A stretch of 64,000 nt of DNA from the NCBI RefSeq assembly GCF_018398425.1, contig NZ_JADPMV010000001.1, forward strand, positions 2,542,001 through 2,606,000, written 5' to 3'. This stretch comes from Pseudomonas lalucatii (GTDB lineage: Bacteria > Pseudomonadota > Gammaproteobacteria > Pseudomonadales > Pseudomonadaceae). Shown one piece after another: positions 32,158 to 41,383 of the stretch. How positions within the stretch are numbered: the stretch's first letter is position 1; each line of letters starts with the position of its first letter. The position numbers and the translations under genes were made by a program. The notes below the pieces were generated by a model. It was not told where the DNA came from and did no database searches. It saw only the letters and a program-made list of their open reading frames with translations.

Positions 32158-34338
32158 ATGAAGACAGCTCTACATACCTTGTCGGCTATCGCCTTGGTGG
32201 TCGCCGGTGTTAATACCCACCTGGCATTCGCCGACGCCGCAGTTACCCAGGACGACTTTCTGCTGCTCGAGCAGGAAAAGTCGAACAACCAGGTCTACAA
32301 GGCGTTCTTCCCGAGCACGGAACTTGCCCGCAAGGCGGCCATCAGCTTCCACGGGCAGATGCTCGAGTCGCATTACGACGACGGCTATCTGGTCATGGAA
32401 TTGAATGACGAAGAGATGCAGAAGCTGCAGGTATTCGGCTTCACCTTCGCTCCGGCCACCGAGTTCATCGAGCAGCGCAACCAGATCCTCAGCAAGATGC
32501 AGAACCGCCTGCAGATGAAGAGCATGGCTACGCCCAGCGCCAGCAGTGCCAGTGGCATTCCCGGTTACGCCTGCTACGCCACGGTGGAAGAGACCTTCGC
32601 GGCGGCCGCGGGGATGGCCAGCAGCAAGCCGAACCTGGCGCAGTGGCTGGACGTCGGCGACTCCTGGGAGAAGAGCAGCAACCTGGGGGGCCACGACATG
32701 CGCGTACTGAAGCTGACCAACCAGGCCAAGACCGGCGACAAGCCCAAGCTGTTCATCAACAGCGCCATTCACGCCCGCGAGTACACCACCGCGGCCCTGA
32801 CCCTGGACTTCGCCCGTTGGCTGGTCGACGGCTACGGCCAGGACGCCGATGCCACCTGGATCCTCGACCATCACGAGGTGCACATCATGCTGATGGCCAA
32901 CCCGGACGGCCGCAAGAAGGCCGAGACCGGACTGTCCTGGCGCAAGAACACCAACCAGAACTACTGCGGCGCCAGCAGCAACAGCCGCGGCGCCGACCTC
33001 AACCGCAACTTCAGCTTCGGCTGGAACAGCACCAACGGCCAGGGCTCCAGCGGCAGCCAGTGCAACGACACCTACCGCGGCCCCAGCGCCGGCTCCGAGC
33101 CGGAGATCCAGGCCCTGGAGAACTACGTGCGCGGCCTCTGGCCGGACCGTCGCGGGCCAGGCAAGAACGACGGCGCACCCAGCGACACCAGCGGCATCCA
33201 CCTGGACATCCACAGCTACAGCGAACTGGTGCTCTGGCCCTGGGGCGACACCAGCAGCCCGGCGCCCAACGGCAGCGCCCTGCAGACCCTCGGGCGCAAG
33301 TTCGCCTTCTTCAACGGCTACAGCCCGCAGCAGTCCATCGGTCTCTACCCCACCGACGGCACCAGCGACGGCATCAGCTACGGCGAACTGGGGGTGGCGG
33401 CCTACACCTTCGAACTGGGCACCCAGTTCTTCCAGAACTGCAGCACCTATACCAACACCATCAAGCCGAACAACCTGCCGGCGCTGATCTATGCCGCCAA
33501 GGTGGTGCGCACGCCTTACCTGACCCCCTCGGGCCCGGACGTCACCGCCCTCAGTCTGAGCGGCAGCGCCGCCACCAGCGGCGTGCCGGCCGGCACCGCG
33601 GTCACCGTCAGCGGCACCGCCAGCGATGCCCGCTTCAACAACAGCAACGGCAGCGAAAGCACCCAGGCCATCAGCGCCGTGGAGGTCTACATCGACCAGG
33701 CGCCCTGGGAGTCCGGAGCGACACCGGCGGCGCTACAGGCCAGCGACGGCAGCTTCAACGCCAGCACCGAGGACTTCACCGGCAGCCTGGTGACCGCCGG
33801 CCTCAGCGAAGGCAGGCATATGGTCTATGTGCGCAGCCGCGACAGCTCGGGGGCCTGGGGCGCGGTCAGCGCCAGCTTCCTGGTGATCGACGAGGACGGC
33901 GGCAACCCGCCGGCGCAGTACTGCAGCGCCGCCAGCGGCAGCGCCAGCTACGAGTGGATCGGCAAGGTGCAGGTCGGCAGCTTCAGCAACGCCTCCGGCG
34001 CGGCCAGCTACAGCGACTTCACCGGCCAGCAGATCGCCCTGCAGCGCGGCAACAACAGCCTGAGCCTGACCCCGCAGTTCGCCGGCACGGCCTACAAGCA
34101 GTACTGGAAGGTGTGGATCGACCTCAACCAGGACGGCGACTTCAGCGACAGCGGCGAACAGGTGTTCAGCTCGGGCAGCGCCAAGACCTCGGTGGTCAAC
34201 GGCACGCTGAACATTCCGGCCGGCGCCGCCAGCGGCAAGACCCGCATGCGCGTGGCCATGCGCTACAACAGCGCCCCCAACGCCTGCGGCAGCTACGACT
34301 ACGGCGAGGTGGAGGACTACAGCGTGGTGATTCAGTAA
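32158..34338 (+). CDS. Secreted M14 zinc carboxypeptidase with C-terminal GEVED domain
   Basis: A 726-residue exported enzyme. The signal peptide covers about residues 1-25, and a propeptide-like region reaches about 130. The M14 domain has zinc ligands H205 and E208 in NSAIHAREYT and the third histidine in LDIHSYSELVLWPWG; RGADLNRNFSFGW is the substrate-binding segment and AAYTFELGTQ carries the catalytic glutamate. A middle Ig-like region (about 465-585) is followed by a roughly 130-residue GEVED domain ending GSYDYGEVEDYSVVIQ, common in secreted marine and soil enzymes. It should trim C-terminal residues from external peptides. ATG 32158 follows GAAGGA. Confidence 0.88.
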   Translation: MKTALHTLSAIALVVAGVNTHLAFADAAVTQDDFLLLEQEKSNNQVYKAFFPSTELARKAAISFHGQMLESHYDDGYLVMELNDEEMQKLQVFGFTFAPATEFIEQRNQILSKMQNRLQMKSMATPSASSASGIPGYACYATVEETFAAAAGMASSKPNLAQWLDVGDSWEKSSNLGGHDMRVLKLTNQAKTGDKPKLFINSAIHAREYTTAALTLDFARWLVDGYGQDADATWILDHHEVHIMLMANPDGRKKAETGLSWRKNTNQNYCGASSNSRGADLNRNFSFGWNSTNGQGSSGSQCNDTYRGPSAGSEPEIQALENYVRGLWPDRRGPGKNDGAPSDTSGIHLDIHSYSELVLWPWGDTSSPAPNGSALQTLGRKFAFFNGYSPQQSIGLYPTDGTSDGISYGELGVAAYTFELGTQFFQNCSTYTNTIKPNNLPALIYAAKVVRTPYLTPSGPDVTALSLSGSAATSGVPAGTAVTVSGTASDARFNNSNGSESTQAISAVEVYIDQAPWESGATPAALQASDGSFNASTEDFTGSLVTAGLSEGRHMVYVRSRDSSGAWGAVSASFLVIDEDGGNPPAQYCSAASGSASYEWIGKVQVGSFSNASGAASYSDFTGQQIALQRGNNSLSLTPQFAGTAYKQYWKVWIDLNQDGDFSDSGEQVFSSGSAKTSVVNGTLNIPAGAASGKTRMRVAMRYNSAPNACGSYDYGEVEDYSVVIQ

Positions 34339-34427
34339 GCCGCCGGCAGGGCCGGGCAGCGCGCCCGGTCCTGCCCCGTCCGCCGCGAACCCTGTCGGCG
34401 GCTCTTCCCGCCGCCTCGCCAGGCCGG

Positions 34428-36491
34428 CTAACTGTGCCGATCCAGAGCATCGGCCCGCCCGCGCGCCAACTCGAACATCCGCTCCTCCACCCGCTCGATC
34501 AGCTTGCGGCTTTCCGCCGGCTCCAGCACGCCCTCGTCGGCCAGGTGCTGCACCGCCTCGCGCTGGCGGTTGAGCAGCAGGCGCAGGGCCGTATAGGTTT
34601 CCAGCTGCGCCACTACCGGGCCGTGCTCATGGCGCAATTGCGCCAGGAGGGCCTGGGCCTGCTCGAGGTTGGCGCCGATCTGCCTCCGCGCGGCCTCGGC
34701 CATGGCCGGGTCCGGGGCCAGGTCGGTGGCCAGGCTCAGCAGCGCCTGCTGGGCCTGCAGGTAGCCGCGCAGGGTGCCGTAGACCGCAGCCAGATGCTGG
34801 AAGCGACTGCGTCGCAGCCAGCCCCAACGGGCCAGGCGCTCGAGCCAGGGCGGCTCGGACCAGAGGGCCTGCAAGCGGGCCCGCGGCCCCAGGTCGGGGA
34901 CGCCATCGAGAGCCGCCTCCACCGCCTCGACCAGGCGCGCCGCGGCGCCCTGGTCGAGCAGCCCGAGGCCGAACTGGTTCCAGTAGTTCTGCCGTTCGCT
35001 CTCCAGCAGCTGGCGCTTGTAGAACACCGCCAGGTCCTCCTGCGGCCCCGGCTCGCGCGGCTGGAACTCGGCGCTGAGCCTCAGCCCCTGCAGGCTGCGC
35101 TCGATGCTCGGCCAGTCGGCGTGGGCCAGCAACGGGTCGCGGCGCAGCGCCTCGAGCAGGTCGGCCACCTCGTTGTGGATCAGCCCCTCGGCCTTGACCA
35201 CGGTGGCCTGCTTGGCCGGCGGCAGCTGGGCCAGGCCGAGCCACTGCAGCAGCGTGCTGATGGTGCCGCCGTTGATCACTATGGTCAGCACCACCAGGCC
35301 GGCGGTGAGGAACAGCACCTGCTCGCGGATGCTCGCCTCGATCTGCCCCTGCTGCGCCACCGACAGCGCCAGGGCCAGGGCCACCGCGCCGCGCAGGCCG
35401 CCCCAGGTCAGCACTATGGCCTTGTCGCGGGTCAGGCCGATGCCCAGGCGCGCCAGCAAGGGCGAGAGCAAGGCGATGGTGGTGCCGCGGATCAGGTTGA
35501 CCCCCAGGTACAGCAGCAGCAGGCTCAGCCACATGTGCAACGGCGGCAGCGCCACCAGGCGGGCGATGATGATGCCCACCAGCAGGAAGATCAGGGTGTT
35601 GAAGATATAGGCGAGCATCTCCCAGAAATGATGCAGGTAGTGCATCACCTCCGGGCTGAAGCGGGTGCGACCGACCCCGGCCAGCAGCACCGCGGTGGTC
35701 ACCACCGCCACCACCCCGGAGGAATGGAAGCCGTGCTCGGCGACGATGAAGCCCAGGTAGGCCGCGGCGATGGTCACCACGGTTTCCAGCACCGCGTCGT
35801 TGAACACCTTGCCGACCCAGAGCACCACCACCGCCGCCACCAGCAGGCCGACCAGGGCGCCGACGCAGACCACCCGGAGGAACTCCAGGCCGATTTCGCC
35901 GACCCCGGCCTCGACCGCGCCGCCCAGCAGCATGGCGTAGAACAGCACGAAGAAGACGATGGCGGTGCCGTCGTTGAGCAGCGACTCGCCCTCGATCAGG
36001 GTCTCCAGGCGCTTGCGCGAACTCTGCTCCTTGAGCAGCGAGACCACCGCCACCGGGTCGGTGGCGCTGACCAGGGCGCCGAACATCAGCGCCACCGGCC
36101 AGCTCCACTCCAGCGGCAGGGCCAGGCGCACCAGCAGCGCGGTGAGCAGGGTCGCGATGATCAGCCCCGGCACCGCCAGCAGGGCGATCTGCGGCAGCAT
36201 GCGGCGGAACAGGTGCACCTCCAGGGCGAAGGCGGACTCGAAGATCAGCGCCGGCAGGAACAGGAACAGGATCAGCTGCGGCTCGATGCCGGCCACATAG
36301 TCGACGCTGTGGCCGAATTCCTGCGCCCAGGCCGGCAGCCAGGCCTGCTCCGCCAAGGCGCCGACCAGCAGGCCGAGCAACAGCAGGGCGACCGAGTAAG
36401 GCACCCGGCTGCCGTGCAGCAGGAAGCGCAGCACAGCACCGCTGAGCAGGGCGAAGACCGCAAACAGCAGAATCGCCAGACCGTCCGTCAT
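34428..36491 (-). CDS. Na+/H+ antiporter, CPA1 (NhaP-like) with long cytosolic tail
   Basis: A 687-residue cation/proton antiporter. About 12 helices fill residues 1-410, with SATDPVAVVSLLKE and LIEGESLLNDGTAIVFF, the ion-binding and assembly motifs of the CPA1 family. The remaining about 270 residues are hydrophilic, helical and leucine/arginine-rich, a typical regulatory tail. It should exchange Na+ or another cation for protons across the inner membrane. It is a single gene on the minus strand, 152 bases from the next gene. The exact cation cannot be told from sequence. Confidence 0.88.
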   Translation of the reverse strand: MTDGLAILLFAVFALLSGAVLRFLLHGSRVPYSVALLLLGLLVGALAEQAWLPAWAQEFGHSVDYVAGIEPQLILFLFLPALIFESAFALEVHLFRRMLPQIALLAVPGLIIATLLTALLVRLALPLEWSWPVALMFGALVSATDPVAVVSLLKEQSSRKRLETLIEGESLLNDGTAIVFFVLFYAMLLGGAVEAGVGEIGLEFLRVVCVGALVGLLVAAVVVLWVGKVFNDAVLETVVTIAAAYLGFIVAEHGFHSSGVVAVVTTAVLLAGVGRTRFSPEVMHYLHHFWEMLAYIFNTLIFLLVGIIIARLVALPPLHMWLSLLLLYLGVNLIRGTTIALLSPLLARLGIGLTRDKAIVLTWGGLRGAVALALALSVAQQGQIEASIREQVLFLTAGLVVLTIVINGGTISTLLQWLGLAQLPPAKQATVVKAEGLIHNEVADLLEALRRDPLLAHADWPSIERSLQGLRLSAEFQPREPGPQEDLAVFYKRQLLESERQNYWNQFGLGLLDQGAAARLVEAVEAALDGVPDLGPRARLQALWSEPPWLERLARWGWLRRSRFQHLAAVYGTLRGYLQAQQALLSLATDLAPDPAMAEAARRQIGANLEQAQALLAQLRHEHGPVVAQLETYTALRLLLNRQREAVQHLADEGVLEPAESRKLIERVEERMFELARGRADALDRHS

Positions 36492-36643
36492 GGCTCACTC
36501 CCGGTTCGGGCAGGCGGCCGGCCTGCCCGCGCACCGGGGCCCAGCTGCGGACAGGCCGCCTCCGTTCAGCATAGGCAACGGGACGCAGCAGGCAGCAGGA
36601 GGTAGATGAAACGAGGTACGCCGGCCCCGGGGCTACGGGATCG

Positions 36644-37177
36644 CTAGAGGTCCGCCTCGTCCACCAGGCGCACCGCGCCGGCATCCAGGGCATAGGCCGC
36701 ATCCGCCAGCTCGTTGCTGACCGGCTCGACCTTGAGCGTGCCGCTGACCCACAGCGGCGCGTAGATGTCTTGCAACTCGATGCCCTCCGGGTAGCGCACC
36801 AGCACCAGCTGGTTCGGCGGCGGCGGCGGCACGTGGATGCAGGCGCCGGGATAGGGCACCAGGAAGAACAGGGTGCTGCGACCCTGGGCATCGCTCTCCA
36901 GCGGCACCGGGTAGCCGCCCAGGCGGATCGCCCGGCCGTCCAGCGCCGCCACCGTCCTGGCCGAGTACATCACCGCCGGCAGGCTCTTGTCCTGCTGGCG
37001 CAGGCCGCCGGGGTTGTAGAAGGTACCGTCCTGCTCCGGGCCGTCGTGGTCGATCTCCGGCATGGCCTCCAGCGCCTGGCGGTCTTCTTCCGGCATCAGC
37101 TCCAGCCAGTCGGTTTCCGCCGGCTCGGCCAGCGCCAGGTGACTGAGCAACAGCAGGGGCAGCAGCAGATAGCGCAT
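36644..37177 (-). CDS. Exported DUF3299 protein
   Basis: A 177-residue protein with a signal peptide (MRYLLLPLLLLSHLALAEPA). The core has LDGRAIRLGGYPVPLE, FFLVPYPGACIHVPPPPPNQ and a final VSNELADAAYALDAG region, the signature of DUF3299 proteins, which are often found near metal or transport genes. Function is unknown. ATG 37177 is chosen because it begins the signal peptide; the longer frame adds 19 residues of poor sequence. It sits 34 bases from glsB on the same strand. Confidence 0.78.
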   Translation of the reverse strand: MRYLLLPLLLLSHLALAEPAETDWLELMPEEDRQALEAMPEIDHDGPEQDGTFYNPGGLRQQDKSLPAVMYSARTVAALDGRAIRLGGYPVPLESDAQGRSTLFFLVPYPGACIHVPPPPPNQLVLVRYPEGIELQDIYAPLWVSGTLKVEPVSNELADAAYALDAGAVRLVDEADL

Positions 37178-37211
37178 GGGCGGGCTCGCAGCAGATGGAA
37201 AAACCTTGGGC

Positions 37212-37457
37212 TCAGCGCTTCTTGATCGCGCCATAGATGATCAGCAGCACCACCGCGCCGACCACCGCACCGATGAAGCCGGCGCCCTGGCCGACCCGGT
37301 AGATGCCCAGGGCCTGGCCGCCGTAGGTCGCGGCGATGGAGCCGCCGATGCCCAGCAGGATGGTCATGATCCAGCCCATGCTGTCGTCGCCGGGCTTGAG
37401 GAAGCGGGCGATGAGGCCAACGATCAGGCCGATGAAGATGATGCCGAGGATGTTCAT
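37212..37457 (-). CDS. GlsB/YeaQ/YmgE stress-response membrane protein
   Basis: An 81-residue, three-helix small membrane protein (MNILGIIFIGLIVGLIARFL; WIMTILLGIGGSIAATYGGQ; AVVGAVVLLIIYGAIKKR). This is the transglycosylase-associated/GlsB family, widespread and linked to stress. No enzymatic role can be inferred. It forms a possible small unit with the downstream DUF3299 gene. Confidence 0.85.
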   Translation of the reverse strand: MNILGIIFIGLIVGLIARFLKPGDDSMGWIMTILLGIGGSIAATYGGQALGIYRVGQGAGFIGAVVGAVVLLIIYGAIKKR

Positions 37458-37578
37458 GTCGGGCTCTCTCTTTCGGTGACAGGTGCCGAAAGCGGCACCT
37501 GGCCATCAGACGGGAGCCGGCGGCAGAGGTTCAATCCGCTGCCGCCGGCAGCACCCGCAGACGGCGCCGGCTTGCGCC

Positions 37579-38664
37579 TCAGGCCGGCTCGATCAGCGCC
37601 TGGACTTCGGCGATCTTGCGCTCCAGGGTGGCGCGGTCGGCGCAGCGCAGGGTGGCGTGGCCGACCTTGCGGCCGACCTTGAAGGCCTTGCCGTAGTGGT
37701 GCAGGTGGCAGTCGTCGATCGCCACGACCTTATCCACCGCCGGCACCGCGCCGATGAAATTGAGCATGGCGCTCTCGCCGACCTTGGCGGTCGAGCCCAG
37801 CGGCAGGCCGGCGACGGCGCGCAGGTGGTTCTCGAACTGGCTGCACTCGCTGCCTTCGATGGTCCAGTGCCCGGAGTTGTGCACCCGCGGGGCGATCTCG
37901 TTGGCCTTGAGGCCGCCGTCCACCTCGAAGAACTCGAAGGCCAGCACGCCGACGTAATCGAGCTTCTGCAGCACCCGGCCGACGTAGTCCTCGGCCAGGG
38001 CCTGCAACGGGTGATCGGTGCTGGCCACGGACAGGGCGAGGATGCCGCTGTCGTGGCGGTTGTGCACCAGCGGGTAGAAGCGCGTCTCGCCGTCGCGGCC
38101 GCGCACCGCCACCAGCGACACCTCGCCGCTGAAGGGCACGAAGCCCTCGAGGATACAGGGCACGCTGCCCAGCTCGGCGAAGGCGTCGGCGGCGTCGGCC
38201 GCCTGGCGCAGGACCTTCTGGCCCTTGCCGTCGTAACCCAGGGTGCGGGTCTTGAGTACCGCCGGCAGGCCGATGCTGGCCACCGCGGCATCCAGGTCGG
38301 CCTGGCTCAGCACGTTGGCGAATTCCGGGGTGGGGATGCCCAGGTCCTTGAACATCGACTTCTCGAACCAGCGGTCGCGGGCGATGCGCAGGGACTCGGC
38401 GCAGGGGTAGACCGGCACGAACTGCGAGAGGAAGGCCACGGTCTCGGCCGGCACGCTCTCGAACTCGAAAGTCACCAGGTCCACCTCGTCGGCCAGCTGG
38501 CGCAGGTGGTCCTGGTCGCCGTAGTCGGCGCGGATGTGCTCGCCCAGGGCCTGGGCGCAGGCGTCCGGCGCCGGGTCGAGGAAGGCGAAGTTCATCCCCA
38601 GCGGAGTGCCTGCCAGGGCCAACATGCGGCCCAGCTGGCCGCCACCTATTACACCGATCTTCAT
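37579..38664 (-). CDS. purK: PurK, N5-carboxyaminoimidazole ribonucleotide synthase
   Basis: A 361-residue ATP-grasp enzyme. KIGVIGGGQLGRMLALAG begins the protein; VLKTRTLGYDGKGQ is the ATP-binding lysine/glycine loop, and ANEIAPRVHNSGHWTIEG is the metal/bicarbonate site. It carboxylates aminoimidazole ribonucleotide using ATP and bicarbonate, and PurE then rearranges the product in de novo purine synthesis. It follows purE on the same strand after 100 bases. Confidence 0.96.
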   Translation of the reverse strand: MKIGVIGGGQLGRMLALAGTPLGMNFAFLDPAPDACAQALGEHIRADYGDQDHLRQLADEVDLVTFEFESVPAETVAFLSQFVPVYPCAESLRIARDRWFEKSMFKDLGIPTPEFANVLSQADLDAAVASIGLPAVLKTRTLGYDGKGQKVLRQAADAADAFAELGSVPCILEGFVPFSGEVSLVAVRGRDGETRFYPLVHNRHDSGILALSVASTDHPLQALAEDYVGRVLQKLDYVGVLAFEFFEVDGGLKANEIAPRVHNSGHWTIEGSECSQFENHLRAVAGLPLGSTAKVGESAMLNFIGAVPAVDKVVAIDDCHLHHYGKAFKVGRKVGHATLRCADRATLERKIAEVQALIEPA

Positions 38665-38764
38665 GGTTCTACCTCATCGACTGCCGCAGGCGCCTGCGGC
38701 CCTATGCACTGCCCTGGGCGCGGGCTCGCCCGCGCGACTCAAACTTGGCCCGGCTGGCGCGGCC

Positions 38765-39256
38765 TCAGGCCTGGCGCGGGTCCGGATTGTCCAGCACGGT
38801 CTCGGTCTGTTCCTGGCGGAATTTTTTCAGCGCCGCGTGGAACTGCGGGTGCTGGTGGCCGAGGATGCTCGCCGCCAGCAGCGCCGCGTTGACCGCACCG
38901 GCCCGGCCTATGGCCAGGGTAGCCACCGGCACGCCGGCCGGCATCTGCACGATCGACAGCAGCGAGTCGACGCCCGACAGCATCGACGACTGCACCGGCA
39001 CGCCGAGCACCGGCAGGTGGGTCTTGGCCGCGCACATGCCCGGCAGGTGGGCGGCGCCGCCGGCACCGGCGATGATCACCTGAATGCCGCGGCCTTCGGC
39101 CTCCTCGGCGTACTGGAACAGCAGGTCCGGGGTGCGGTGGGCGGACACCACCTTGACCTCATGGGGGATGCCCAGCTTGTCCAGCATCTCGGCGGTGTGG
39201 CTAAGGGTGGACCAGTCGGACTTGGAGCCCATGATCACGCCAACCAGTGCGCTCAT
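38765..39256 (-). CDS. purE: PurE, N5-CAIR mutase
   Basis: A 163-residue class I PurE. Active-site segments are [22 protein letters not shown] (substrate-binding histidine/arginine) and [15 protein letters not shown]. It converts N5-carboxyaminoimidazole ribonucleotide to 4-carboxyaminoimidazole ribonucleotide. It is first in the purEK operon, behind a leader with a terminator-like hairpin. Confidence 0.97.
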   Translation of the reverse strand: MSALVGVIMGSKSDWSTLSHTAEMLDKLGIPHEVKVVSAHRTPDLLFQYAEEAEGRGIQVIIAGAGGAAHLPGMCAAKTHLPVLGVPVQSSMLSGVDSLLSIVQMPAGVPVATLAIGRAGAVNAALLAASILGHQHPQFHAALKKFRQEQTETVLDNPDPRQA

Positions 39257-39291
39257 CGTCGTGCCTCTTCATCGGGCGCCTCACGGCGCGT

Positions 39292-39378
39292 CAAAAACCA
39301 ACAAGCCACGCGCAGGGCGTGGCTTGTCATGTTCGGGTCAAACCCGCGAGCCGGCGGATTTTAAGGCGGCGCAGTATA
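39292..39378 (-). promoter_or_regulatory. purE leader with attenuator-like hairpin
   Basis: On the minus strand a -10-like TATACT (39373-39378) is followed by an 11-bp perfect stem ACAAGCCACGC/GCGTGGCTTGT with a 5-base loop (39301-39327) and then TGGTTTTTG (T-run at 39293-39297). This is a terminator-like structure inside the purE leader, about 45 bases before the start codon. Whether transcription is attenuated there is inferred. The rest of the gap up to 39,762 shows no gene. Confidence 0.55.
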
Positions 39379-39762
39379 GCGTAACGACACAAATAGCGCC
39401 CCCCCTGCGTGACCGTCCGTCGTCCGGCCCGGGCGCGGGCTGCGTGGTCCTTCCTCTATAGAAGGCCACGCCGGGCTGCGCAGCCCTTGAGCTAGATGTC
39501 TGCGCAGGAGCAGACTGCCAGTACGCCCCTCGCCACCAAGCAGGATATGGATATCTGAATATGCCCTCCCCTCCCCAACTCCACCGACGACCTATATGCC
39601 CGAAATACAAGCAGGCCTCGGTGCACGTTGGATTTGCCTATTACTTGAGGGACACGGTAAATGGCTGAATATGCTGAGAGAACATTCGGACCAAGTCACT
39701 GATTATCACTTATCTGGGATCGACCTTCGCCTTCTAACCCGCAGCCATGAGATTATTAGGTA

Positions 39763-40632
39763 ATGAGTAGACATTTTGAAAGAGGCGTAATCGCCTCACC
39801 TGGAATAATAAAACGACTTCCACAAGGCTTTCAAATGGAGAGAAGCCTTTCCGCCGAAGAGCTTCGTTATTACATTATGTATTGGGATAAAATTATCATC
39901 CCCGGAAATAATCTTGTATATATCGGCTTGCCGGACGAAGAAACCCTTATAAATGCAGGCGCGATTGAACGACCAACCATTGGGTTTAATGGCTCCTTTT
40001 TCGGCGACCAAATAACGGACGCTATCTTGTCCTGCCAAAGCATTGTCGCAAAAGACCTCGTAAGGGACAAAAAAACAGACTGGGTAATACATCAGCTAAC
40101 TGATGAGTGCGCTTTCCCTAGTAATTACAACCAAAGACGCAACATAATAAGAGTTGATATTTCATCCACTTTGCCGGCTCCGCCTGCAAATACCAACGTG
40201 TATGAAATTCTTGAATTTAAGGCAGCCCGCAAAGACGAATTGGCGAACCTACATTTGCATCTAGATAGCCTATACGAAACCATTCTTTCTTCACCAGACC
40301 CCGAACTCGCCTCAAAAAAAGCCATCTCAGGGCTGTCATCTGCAATCGCCGATTTGGAAAAGGTGACAAACGAACGATTTACAAAGACAAGAAAATTCGA
40401 TTTTTCAGCCGAACTTAATTTGAGCGGCAAAGACATATCAGCAGGAGCAGCGTCTGGAGCGATAATAGATTTCTTTTCAACAGGAATGACAATTCCTCTA
40501 GCCACAGTTGCTGGCGCCGTTCTATCTACATTAAAAATAACATCTAAAACCACCAATACATTCCAACCTGCATCGCAGAACTCCAAACTTGCCTATTTAT
40601 CTACAGCCAAAAATCACAACATACTCGACTAA
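39763..40632 (+). CDS. AT-rich unknown protein, possibly DUF6236-like
   Basis: A 289-residue predicted soluble protein, not firmly recognised. The N-terminus ERGVIASPGIIKRLPQG and SAEELRYYIMYWDKIIIPGN recalls DUF6236-type proteins, an uncharacterised family; I hold this loosely. The middle is charged and helical, and the C-terminal region AGAASGAIIDFFSTGMTIPL, then ATVAGAVLSTL, is glycine/alanine-rich and hydrophobic. Base use is far more AT-rich than all neighbours, with many AAA, AAT and ATA codons, so recent horizontal transfer is likely. It stands alone between purE and a small membrane protein, with no integrase or partner gene seen. A defence role is possible but unsupported. Confidence 0.6.
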   Translation: MSRHFERGVIASPGIIKRLPQGFQMERSLSAEELRYYIMYWDKIIIPGNNLVYIGLPDEETLINAGAIERPTIGFNGSFFGDQITDAILSCQSIVAKDLVRDKKTDWVIHQLTDECAFPSNYNQRRNIIRVDISSTLPAPPANTNVYEILEFKAARKDELANLHLHLDSLYETILSSPDPELASKKAISGLSSAIADLEKVTNERFTKTRKFDFSAELNLSGKDISAGAASGAIIDFFSTGMTIPLATVAGAVLSTLKITSKTTNTFQPASQNSKLAYLSTAKNHNILD

Positions 40633-40766
40633 ATCACATAACCGAAAGGCAAGCAGCGAGTAACCTCGATGTTCCTGATGGAAAAGGCTTCGCCGTTTTC
40701 CACCCTGCGTGACCGGCACAGTGCTTGACGGCGAGGGGCGGAAGCCGCAGATGCCATCGAGGCTTG

Positions 40767-40797
40767 CGTAGGGTGGGCAACGCTTTGCTTGCCCACC
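40767..40797. repeat. REP-like palindrome, CGTAGGGTGGGCAA type
   Basis: GGTGGGCAA-CGCTTTGC-TTGCCCACC, a 9-bp perfect inverted repeat headed by CGTAG, in the 250-base gap after the AT-rich gene. It belongs with the GTAGG-type palindromes at 46063 and 54482. The rest of the gap shows no gene. Confidence 0.65.
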
Positions 40798-40885
40798 AGC
40801 CACTTGGGCGAAAAAGAAACCGTTTTACCGTAGCCACACTATCTATTCGTTAGCCCCTACCCAACACAACTAAACGGAGTACTGG

Positions 40886-41356
40886 ATGTACCAAAACAGA
40901 CAGGCCTTGGCCTTTGGAACGCTGGCTTTTCTGGTAATCGCCGGGTTTATCGCAATCGCCCTGGCGCTGTGGGCCTGGCCCAAATACAACGTCTACAAGA
41001 TGGAACTCAATGGCCGGGCCGCGCTGAAAGAGGCCGAGTGGTCGAAGCAGATTCTGATCGAGGAAGCCAAGGCCCGCGAGCAGGCGGCGCTGATGCAGGC
41101 CAAGGCCCGAGTCACCCTCGCCGAGGCGGAGGGGAAGGCTAAGATTGTTCAGGCGAAAGCCGAAGGGGCGGCCGATATCGAGCGCGCGAAGGCGGCGGCC
41201 GAAGCCAATCGCATCATCGGCGAATCGCTGAAGCACAACGAGGAATACTTGCGGTATATCTGGATCAAGGGGCTGCAGGACGGCAAAGGCGAGCGCATCT
41301 ATATACCGACCGAGGCCGGCCTGCCGATTCTGGAAGCCGGCAAGGCTCGAAACTGA
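40886..41356 (+). CDS. Small membrane protein with HflC/SPFH-tail-like helix
   Basis: A 156-residue protein with one N-terminal membrane helix (LAFGTLAFLVIAGFIAIALAL) and a long alanine/lysine/glutamate-rich helix (residues 45-115, with repeats such as EEAKAREQAALMQAKARVTL and AEGKAKIVQAKAEG). This tail resembles the coiled coil that ends SPFH proteins such as HflC and stomatins, but the SPFH domain itself is missing. It may be a membrane-anchored scaffold; function unknown. The next gene follows after 27 bases. Confidence 0.7.
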   Translation: MYQNRQALAFGTLAFLVIAGFIAIALALWAWPKYNVYKMELNGRAALKEAEWSKQILIEEAKAREQAALMQAKARVTLAEAEGKAKIVQAKAEGAADIERAKAAAEANRIIGESLKHNEEYLRYIWIKGLQDGKGERIYIPTEAGLPILEAGKARN

Positions 41357-41383
41357 GGATCGAGAGTCGAAAGGAGCCTACTG

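Noticed and set aside
32643..36605. A 1320-codon plus-strand open frame
   Set aside because: It lies out of frame over the M14 gene and antisense to the antiporter; the composition is that of a shadow frame.
39328..39762. Attachment site or integrase remnant beside the AT-rich gene
   Set aside because: No direct repeats flanking 39763-40632, no tRNA 3' end and no recombinase fragment could be seen.
40767..40797. CRISPR-like or tRNA-like structure at the palindromes
   Set aside because: There are single palindromes without regular direct repeats and spacers, and no cloverleaf or CCA end was found.
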